In this document: one piece after another, positions 6,153 to 10,822 of the stretch | Layout: every line of letters begins with the position of its first letter | Position numbering within the stretch: position 1 is the stretch's first letter | From: Puniceicoccales bacterium | GTDB taxonomy: Bacteria; Verrucomicrobiota; Verrucomicrobiia; Opitutales; LL51 | Length of the DNA stretch: 10,822 nt | Direction of reading: 5' to 3' | NCBI GenBank assembly: GCA_031259665.1 | Contig: JAIRLD010000100.1 | Span: forward strand, 1-10,822 | Notes under the pieces: generated by a model | What the model saw: the letters and a program-made list of their open reading frames with translations, nothing else | Database searches by the model: none | Told to the model about the DNA's origin: nothing | Program-made: the position numbers and the translations under genes

Positions 6153-7598
6153 ATGACTGCGGTTGATACTCGTCCTTTGGATAAAATTTTAAAACAAATG
6201 AGTGCCGGGAATATAACCGGTGATAGCCGAGAGGTCAAAGCTGGGGATATTTTTTTTGTACTCCCCGGAAAAAGTCATCGCGAAAATATCTATTGTCGGG
6301 AAGCGTTAGCCCGCGGGTGTTCCGGGATTGTCATTGAAAAAAATGCAATAGATGGTTTTCGTGGAATATTTACAAATAACGCAAGGAATGTTCACGTATG
6401 GGAAGTGGAAAATATTCACCGAGAATTTTCACTTGCATTGAAGCAGTCACTCGGTTTATTGGAAAATTCCCACCCAACATTTGCGGTAACGGGGACCAAT
6501 GGAAAGACGACCATTACCTATTTACTACACCATTTGCTCGATATTTCGGCGGCGGTGGTGGGGACGATTCAATACGATTTGATTGGAAAAGTCATTCCAG
6601 CGACGCAAACAACGCCGAATTTAGAGGACTTATACCGCATGATTGCTACATTACCGGAGCATGCGGCCTTGGCAATTGAATTGAGTTCGCACGCATTGGA
6701 TCAGGGTAGAGCCTATGCTCTGAATATCGATACCGCCATTTTTTCAAATCTGACGGGCGATCACCTCGATTATCACGAAGACCTCGAACATTGTTTTTTA
6801 GCAAAACGTAAACTATTTTCTGGCGAAAATGGGAATAAGCCGAAGCATAATGTTTTCAATTTAAATGATATCTACGGCCAGCGCCTCTATCGCGAATTTG
6901 GTGGCGTAACCTATGGAGTAGAGAATTTTGCCGCCGATTACAATGCTTATAATTTACAATTTTTTGCTAACGAAACGACATTCACATTGGCATACCAAAG
7001 GAAAGAATATCATTGTGAAGTGCCGCTCATTGGGACATTTAATATTGAGAATGGACTAGCGGCATTGGCGGCGGTTCGTGAAAGCCGAGGTATCGCAGTG
7101 GAGCATTTAATTGAAAAAATTAAAAATTTTTCCGGTGTCCCGGGGCGTTTGCAACGCGTAAAAAATGATCGTGAAATAACGATTTTTATAGACTACGCGC
7201 ACACGGAAGATGGGTTGCGCAAAGTTTTAGAAAGTTTACAAAAGATTAAGCGGCGACGGATTTTTACGGTTTTCGGTTGTGGAGGCGATCGCGATCGGAC
7301 AAAACGTCCAAAGATGATGAATGTTGCGTGTCAATTTTCGGATTTCGTACTAGCGACTGCCGATAATCCGAGGCACGAAGCCATGGAATCGATTTTCGCA
7401 GACATGAAGCCAGGCGTGATTGCTAACAATTGCGTTATATTTGAACCAAACCGAGCGAAAGCGATAGCACTTGCGCTGGAAGAAGCCCAAGAGGATGACA
7501 TTCTTCTCATTGCCGGTAAGGGTCACGAAACTTACCAACAAATTGGCGATGAAAAATTCCCCTTTAGCGATGCGGATGTGGTAAGAAAATATTTGTAA
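6153..7598 (+). CDS. murE: UDP-MurNAc-L-Ala-D-Glu:meso-diaminopimelate ligase
   Basis: This cytoplasmic ATP-dependent ligase adds the third residue of the peptidoglycan stem peptide. The 481-residue product is of normal length. It has the N-terminal UDP-binding motif GDSREVKAGDIFF (23-35), the P-loop TGTNGKTT (113-120), TTPN (153-156) and ELSSHALDQGR (176-186). It also has the Lys of LAKRK (K218, equivalent to the carbamylated Lys) and DYAHTEDGL (347-355) opening the C-terminal domain. DNPR (404-407), the meso-DAP specificity motif, is followed by GKGHETYQ (455-462).

Specificity for meso-DAP rather than lysine follows from DNPR. ATG 6153 has AGGA ten bases upstream. No other division or cell-wall gene is adjacent, so it stands apart from the usual dcw cluster here. 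Confidence 0.95.
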   Translation: MTAVDTRPLDKILKQMSAGNITGDSREVKAGDIFFVLPGKSHRENIYCREALARGCSGIVIEKNAIDGFRGIFTNNARNVHVWEVENIHREFSLALKQSLGLLENSHPTFAVTGTNGKTTITYLLHHLLDISAAVVGTIQYDLIGKVIPATQTTPNLEDLYRMIATLPEHAALAIELSSHALDQGRAYALNIDTAIFSNLTGDHLDYHEDLEHCFLAKRKLFSGENGNKPKHNVFNLNDIYGQRLYREFGGVTYGVENFAADYNAYNLQFFANETTFTLAYQRKEYHCEVPLIGTFNIENGLAALAAVRESRGIAVEHLIEKIKNFSGVPGRLQRVKNDREITIFIDYAHTEDGLRKVLESLQKIKRRRIFTVFGCGGDRDRTKRPKMMNVACQFSDFVLATADNPRHEAMESIFADMKPGVIANNCVIFEPNRAKAIALALEEAQEDDILLIAGKGHETYQQIGDEKFPFSDADVVRKYL

Positions 7599-7610
7599 GA
7601 TAAAGACAAT

Positions 7611-7833
7611 TCTGGGACTCCGCCCCAGACCCCGCAAGGAGTCAGTGACTCCTTGACCTCATTCGGCGGCCCAGACCTGCGCAGTATGCGCAGGTCTGGG
7701 CCGCAAGGTCAAGTTTTTTTTCTAGTTGGACCTTACGGATTGATCCAGTGGCGTTGCCATTGGATCAATCCGTAAACCCAGGTCCAGGGGCGGTGCCTCC
7801 TGGCGGGGATTCTAAGGGCGCGCAGCCCTTAGA
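7611..7833. repeat. Cluster of six stem-loops between murE and mtaB
   Basis: Within about 220 bases there are six hairpins:
1. TCTGGG/CCCAGA (7611-7616 with 7624-7629).
2. A near-perfect palindrome with 10-base arms (7635-7644 and 7646-7655).
3. An 18-bp perfect stem with a GTA loop (7666-7704) extended by CTTGACCT/AGGTCAAG.
4. A 15-bp plus 4-bp stem (7733-7775) framed by GGACC/GGTCC.
5. CAGGGGC/GCCTCCTG with one bulge (7785-7802).
6. TCTAAGGGC/GCCCTTAGA (7811-7819 with 7825-7833).

The block is richer in G+C than its neighbours and nearly all of it is paired. It resembles repetitive extragenic palindromes or a small palindromic mobile element. The remaining bases to 7902 hold no gene. Confidence 0.8.
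7652..7721 (+). terminator. Strong intrinsic terminator of murE
   Basis: The third stem-loop of the cluster combines an outer 8-bp helix (7652-7659 with 7706-7713), a small internal loop and an 18-bp perfect inner helix (7666-7683 with 7687-7704). It runs straight into eight T residues (7714-7721). It is far longer than an ordinary terminator, but its form and place after murE fit that role. Confidence 0.7.
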
Positions 7834-7902
7834 TTTAGAAGTCATCCCATATACATGCATTCCGGCTTGCTTTGTTAATTTTTTACTAGAAGATGGGGCG
7901 GA

Positions 7903-9201
7903 GTGAAAATCTATATCCACACACACGGTTGTCGATTGAATGCGGCCGAATCGCGTAGCCTCATCGAGGCCCTCGAAGCCGCCGGTTATGAAATGACATA
8001 CGCGATGGATTCATCGGTTGATGTCGCCGTCGTCAATTCCTGTGCCGTTACGGACCAGGCCGAAGCGAAGTGTAAACAGACGATCCGGCAAATTGTCCGC
8101 GCTCATCCCCGCGTCGCTTTGATCATTACCGGCTGCCTCGCCGAAAAAAATTCCCAGGAATGCCTCAATCTTCATGACCGTATCCTCGTTCTGGGAAATT
8201 CTGAAAAACATCGGGTGGTCGACCATATCCATGCCCTGGATTTGCGAAAAAATTTCTCGGAAATCGTACAAAACCCCATCGAAAATTCGAATTTTGAGAT
8301 TCTCTGTTCTTTGCATCGCCCCTACAGGGAGCGCTACAATTTGAAAATTCAGGAGGGATGTGATTTTTTCTGTTCCTACTGCGTCATTCCGCGTTTACGT
8401 GGCCGCGCACGTAGCCGGGATTTTAAAAACCTAATCGAAGATGCGACCATCCACGGTAAACGGGGTGTCAAAGAAATCGTTTTGAGCGGAATTAATGTGG
8501 GCGTTTATCAAAATGATTCCAAAAATTTGGCCGATGTTATTACCGCCCTGAACGAAATTTCCGAGATCCAACGTATCCGCCTGAGTAGCATCGAGCTTCA
8601 AACGATACCCGATGGTGTGCTGGAGCAGATGGCCGATGATAACAATAAATTGGTTAAATATTTACATTTACCTGTTCAATCTGGCAGTGACTCCATTTTG
8701 CAGCGGATGCGTCGCCATTATACGATCGCCGAAGCCCAGAATTATCTTGCCTGGGTAGCGGAACGGATTCCCGACATTGGGCTTGGAACCGATTTAATCG
8801 TTGGATTTCCTGGGGAAAATGAAGAAGATTTTGCCCGTACTGTCCGTCTCATGCGGGATGCTCCTTTGCAATATGCCCATGTTTTTTCCTATTCTCGGCG
8901 CGAAGGAACGGTCGCCAGCCGCATGGAAAATCAGTTCGTTACTCCCAAAGAGATCGAGCGTCGTAGTAAAGTTTTACGCACCCTGAGCCGCGAGAAACGT
9001 CGACAGTTTTATGAAAAATTCGTCGGATCGGAACAAAAAGTGCTATTTGAAAATAAAAATCAGTTCGGATATCCGGGGTATACGGAGAATTATATCAGAG
9101 TTATTGCGAAAAATTTCGATAAAGATTGGACCAATCAACTAAAAAAAGTAAAATTGATTCAAAATTGTGGCGATTATGTGTTGGGGGAGATCATTAACTG
9201 A
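7903..9201 (+). CDS. mtaB: tRNA (N6-L-threonylcarbamoyladenosine(37)-C2)-methylthiotransferase
   Basis: This radical-SAM enzyme inserts a methylthio group into t6A at position 37 of tRNAs reading ANN codons, giving ms2t6A. The 432-residue product has the three N-terminal cluster cysteines (C10 in HGCRLNAAES, C47 in NSCAVT, C78 in TGCLAEK) and the radical-SAM triad C153-xxx-C157-xx-C160 (GCDFFCSYC). It also has GLGTDLIVGFPGE and a C-terminal TRAM-like segment from about residue 370.

The GCRLNAAES form of the first motif fits MtaB better than MiaB (GCxMNxxDS) or RimO. GTG 7903 is the start because KIYIHTHGC begins there and the nearby ATG 7893 is out of frame. The ribosome site is weak. It follows the hairpin cluster, so it is probably transcribed separately from murE. 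Confidence 0.92.
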   Translation: MKIYIHTHGCRLNAAESRSLIEALEAAGYEMTYAMDSSVDVAVVNSCAVTDQAEAKCKQTIRQIVRAHPRVALIITGCLAEKNSQECLNLHDRILVLGNSEKHRVVDHIHALDLRKNFSEIVQNPIENSNFEILCSLHRPYRERYNLKIQEGCDFFCSYCVIPRLRGRARSRDFKNLIEDATIHGKRGVKEIVLSGINVGVYQNDSKNLADVITALNEISEIQRIRLSSIELQTIPDGVLEQMADDNNKLVKYLHLPVQSGSDSILQRMRRHYTIAEAQNYLAWVAERIPDIGLGTDLIVGFPGENEEDFARTVRLMRDAPLQYAHVFSYSRREGTVASRMENQFVTPKEIERRSKVLRTLSREKRRQFYEKFVGSEQKVLFENKNQFGYPGYTENYIRVIAKNFDKDWTNQLKKVKLIQNCGDYVLGEIIN

Positions 9202-9271
9202 GGCGTAAAAATAATGCAGTAAAATTCGAAAAATTTCTTGCTGTTTGGAATTGTTTTTTTATATTTCGGGC

Positions 9272-10327
9272 ATGGGATTAGAAAAATTATCAAAATTACA
9301 GGTGGGAATCGGCTGGTGTATGGCCATTCAAATTTATGCAATGCCATTAAATGGACAGAGGCAAAATCAAAATAATCGGCAGCAAAGTATACCATTTTGG
9401 ATGGCGATTGCAAGAAGTACTAAAGGAGGAAGGCAGCTCGATGGGATCTTCGATCGGCTTAAATCTAAAAAGGCTATCCTTCCTGTTGGAGCGCAGGGTT
9501 TGGGAGCCAAAGGGGAGGAGGCAGTGCCCAATCGGCCCAAGTCTAAAAAAGCTATCCTTCCCATTTTTGTGCAAAGTTTAGGAACTAGTGGTGAGAAAAG
9601 GGTGCCCAATCGGCCTAAACCTGTAAAAAACGTTCCTTCGAAACTTCCCGCTGAGGCGCGAGATGTTTCCGGAGCAGGAGAAAATTCGGCATCGGTATCA
9701 ACGGAGGAAAAGGATAACGCCCGTGAAACATTCTCGGTAGTTTCTAGGGCGGCATCGAATCCGACGGAAAATATCGCTGCTCCTTGCAATGAAAACCAGT
9801 CGGAACGGGTTACCATTCCCGCTGACTACAAGTTGTACAATGTTCCGGGAGATGGCTTATGTGGCTATTGGGCAACGTTAACGGCACGGAAGGCTAAGGA
9901 AGCCGGTGATGAGACATCGCTTCGAGTTGAAAGAAAAGAAGTATTTGAACTCCTGAGACAGCTATCCGATTGCATCGCCTATACCGTCAAAAAGGAGAAT
10001 AAAACGGATCAAGAAGTAGAAATGGTAAATGAAATTGATCAACTTCTCCGGGACGGTTATGCAAAAGATTATGAGGATCTTTACCAGAGGATTGAAAGAG
10101 GACAGATGCAATTGGATTCTCCATTGGCATTATTTCTAGCCCAAGTGGTCGGTTACAATATCATCCTGGAGTGGGAAGGCGTCAAATCTGGAAGAAGCGT
10201 TCATGTACAAGAGCGGTATCGGGCAAATAATGCCCAGGGGATAATTATTATCTATTACTCCGGGAACGGTTCGGGAGGACATTATCAGGCGATTATTCCG
10301 AGTAAAATAAATGTTGTTTTTAATTAA
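9272..10327 (+). CDS. Secreted OTU-type cysteine protease (putative deubiquitinase effector)
   Basis: The 351-residue product ends in an OTU-like domain (about 185-345). PGDGLCGYWA carries the D-G-x-C motif with putative nucleophile Cys197, and GGHYQAIIP carries the catalytic His337 near the end. OTU enzymes cleave ubiquitin or ubiquitin-like conjugates; bacteria lack these, so a host target is implied (inference).

The N-terminus (MGLEKLSK, hydrophobic 9-23, cut near IYA) looks like a signal peptide, which is why ATG 9272 is preferred to the upstream TTG 9245; both have poor ribosome sites. Between them lie two and a half basic repeats (residues 62-120, KSKKAILP and VPNRPK motifs) and an acidic/Ser-rich linker. 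The gene follows mtaB after 70 bases and precedes another secreted-protein gene. Confidence 0.75.
   Translation: MGLEKLSKLQVGIGWCMAIQIYAMPLNGQRQNQNNRQQSIPFWMAIARSTKGGRQLDGIFDRLKSKKAILPVGAQGLGAKGEEAVPNRPKSKKAILPIFVQSLGTSGEKRVPNRPKPVKNVPSKLPAEARDVSGAGENSASVSTEEKDNARETFSVVSRAASNPTENIAAPCNENQSERVTIPADYKLYNVPGDGLCGYWATLTARKAKEAGDETSLRVERKEVFELLRQLSDCIAYTVKKENKTDQEVEMVNEIDQLLRDGYAKDYEDLYQRIERGQMQLDSPLALFLAQVVGYNIILEWEGVKSGRSVHVQERYRANNAQGIIIIYYSGNGSGGHYQAIIPSKINVVFN
9455..9610 (+). repeat. 78-bp tandem repeat in the OTU gene, two units plus a partial third
   Basis: Units 9455-9532 and 9533-9610 each encode 26 residues, beginning R-L/P-K-SKKAILP and ending VPN. A diverged third starts at 9611 (RPKPVKN). 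The ends are better conserved than the middles at the protein level, suggesting selection on the basic KSKKAILP and VPNRPK parts. Confidence 0.8.
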
Positions 10328-10394
10328 GAATCTTAATATTATTTTTAAATAAATGCTTAACAGTTGGGAAAGTTTCAGACAGGGTATATGGAAT

Positions 10395-10822
10395 ATGGGA
10401 AAAATATTTAAAGTTTATTGTACAACGGTTCTTATATTGGCATCATGCGATGTGGGGGCCCTTAATTTTGATGTGAGGACTGGGTCACAACAAGGACTTG
10501 CGTCGTTGCGGCGAAGAGCTGGGGCGCTCCCGCTCACATCGTCACGGCAAAGATTCGGATCGCCGCCGCCGAGTTCCGGATTACCCTTGTTAACCATACA
10601 ACCACGGAAAAGAGCTGGATCGCCTCCGCTAGCCGCCTCGTCGCGGCAAGGACTTGTACCGTTCCGGCAAGGACTCGTACCGTCACGGCAAAGAGCTGGA
10701 TCGCCCCCGCTAGCCGCCTCGTCGCGGCAAGGACTTGTACCATTCCGGCAAGGACTCGTACCGTCACGGCAAAGAGCTGGATCGCCCCCGCTAGCCGCCT
10801 CGTCGCGGCAAGGACTTGTACC
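10395..10822 (+). CDS. Repeat-rich putative lipoprotein or secreted protein (cut by window edge)
   Basis: An ATG at 10395 opens a frame that runs to the window end with no stop, 142 complete codons. The N-terminus MGKIFKVYCTTVLILASC is a signal peptide with a lipobox-like L-A-S-C (Cys18), so it may be lipid-anchored. Cleavage by signal peptidase I after CDVGA is the alternative.

From about residue 30 the chain is built of R/Q/P/S-rich basic repeats (RQGLVP, RAGSPP, LAASS), probably disordered. The last part repeats with 81-bp (27-residue) periodicity. AGGG lies ten bases before the ATG. Its place 67 bases after the OTU gene in the same direction suggests a related role, perhaps host contact (inference). 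The family is not recognised. Confidence 0.65.
   Translation, partial: MGKIFKVYCTTVLILASCDVGALNFDVRTGSQQGLASLRRRAGALPLTSSRQRFGSPPPSSGLPLLTIQPRKRAGSPPLAASSRQGLVPFRQGLVPSRQRAGSPPLAASSRQGLVPFRQGLVPSRQRAGSPPLAASSRQGLV
10610..10822 (+). repeat. 81-bp tandem repeat, at least 2.6 copies, continuing past the window
   Basis: AAGAGCTGGATCGCC recurs at 10610, 10691 and 10772, exactly 81 bases apart; CGGCAAGGACTTGTACC recurs at 10644, 10725 and 10806. Only scattered bases differ between copies, indicating recent expansion. More diverged related units occur upstream from about 10485. The period preserves frame, encoding 27 residues. Confidence 0.9.

Noticed and set aside
9202..9271. Terminator between mtaB and the OTU gene (AATTC/GAATT before a T run)
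   Set aside because: Only five A/T-rich pairs around a loop of about 19 bases; too weak to call.
9367..9816. 149-codon minus-strand frame opposite the OTU gene
   Set aside because: It lies antisense to the repeat and linker part of the OTU protein, has no recognisable features, and is explained by the composition of the repeats.
10324..10346. Intrinsic terminator after the OTU gene (TTAAGA-A-TCTTAA followed by T-rich sequence)
   Set aside because: The symmetric element overlaps the stop codon, is almost all A/T and has a one-base centre, so a stable RNA hairpin is unlikely.
10534..10767. Minus-strand open frame through the repeat region
   Set aside because: It is open because the repeat lacks stops in that frame. 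The plus-strand frame has a start, a signal/lipobox peptide and a plausible ribosome site, so it is preferred.
10610..10822. Regular repeats that might be a CRISPR array
   Set aside because: The 81-bp units are contiguous with no unique spacers and keep one open reading frame with a signal peptide, so they are protein-coding repeats.

Overview
The window comes from a bacterium of moderate, slightly AT-leaning base composition that makes meso-diaminopimelate-type peptidoglycan (a MurE carrying the DNPR motif). It also encodes eukaryote-like secreted proteins: a signal-peptide ankyrin-repeat protein, a signal-peptide OTU-type cysteine protease and a repeat-rich putative lipoprotein. That mix suggests a Gram-negative bacterium living in or with eukaryotic cells, as in amoeba or insect symbionts of the Chlamydiae/Verrucomicrobia, Rickettsiales or Legionella kind. 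The phylum cannot be fixed from this sequence alone.

Layout: positions 1-141 hold the 3' end of a coding frame that stops at a TAG. In the same frame, an HD-domain metal-dependent phosphohydrolase-like protein follows (196-1536). Back-to-back intrinsic terminators separate it from a convergent minus-strand ankyrin gene (1645-2256), which has a clear promoter. A short coding-like remnant (2383-2490) and a minus-strand CAU-anticodon tRNA (2504-2576, probably Ile2) follow. Next is an RluA-family pseudouridine synthase (2589-3383) whose 5' part carries an 18-bp perfect palindrome and overlaps the putative tRNA promoter. The stretch 3384-3699 has no convincing gene but has a possible promoter and competing stem-forming segments. 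An unrecognised secreted protein of 680 residues (3700-5742) follows.

The stretch 5743-6152 contains a direct duplication with a period of about 139 bp and a structure-conserving stem-loop, then a likely promoter for murE (6153-7598). Between murE and mtaB (7903-9201) lies a dense cluster of six stem-loops, one of them a strong terminator. The right end holds an OTU-protease gene with 78-bp internal repeats (9272-10327). It is followed by a gene that runs off the window edge: a signal/lipobox peptide followed by R/Q/P/S-rich repeats with an 81-bp period (10395-10822).

How the genes fit together: housekeeping genes (tRNA, rluA-like, murE, mtaB) alternate with secreted, low-complexity or eukaryote-like genes. 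No operon joining the two classes is evident. The most interesting parts are the OTU-protease/repeat-lipoprotein pair, the stem-loop cluster, the duplicated structured element upstream of murE, and the HD gene split by one in-frame stop codon.
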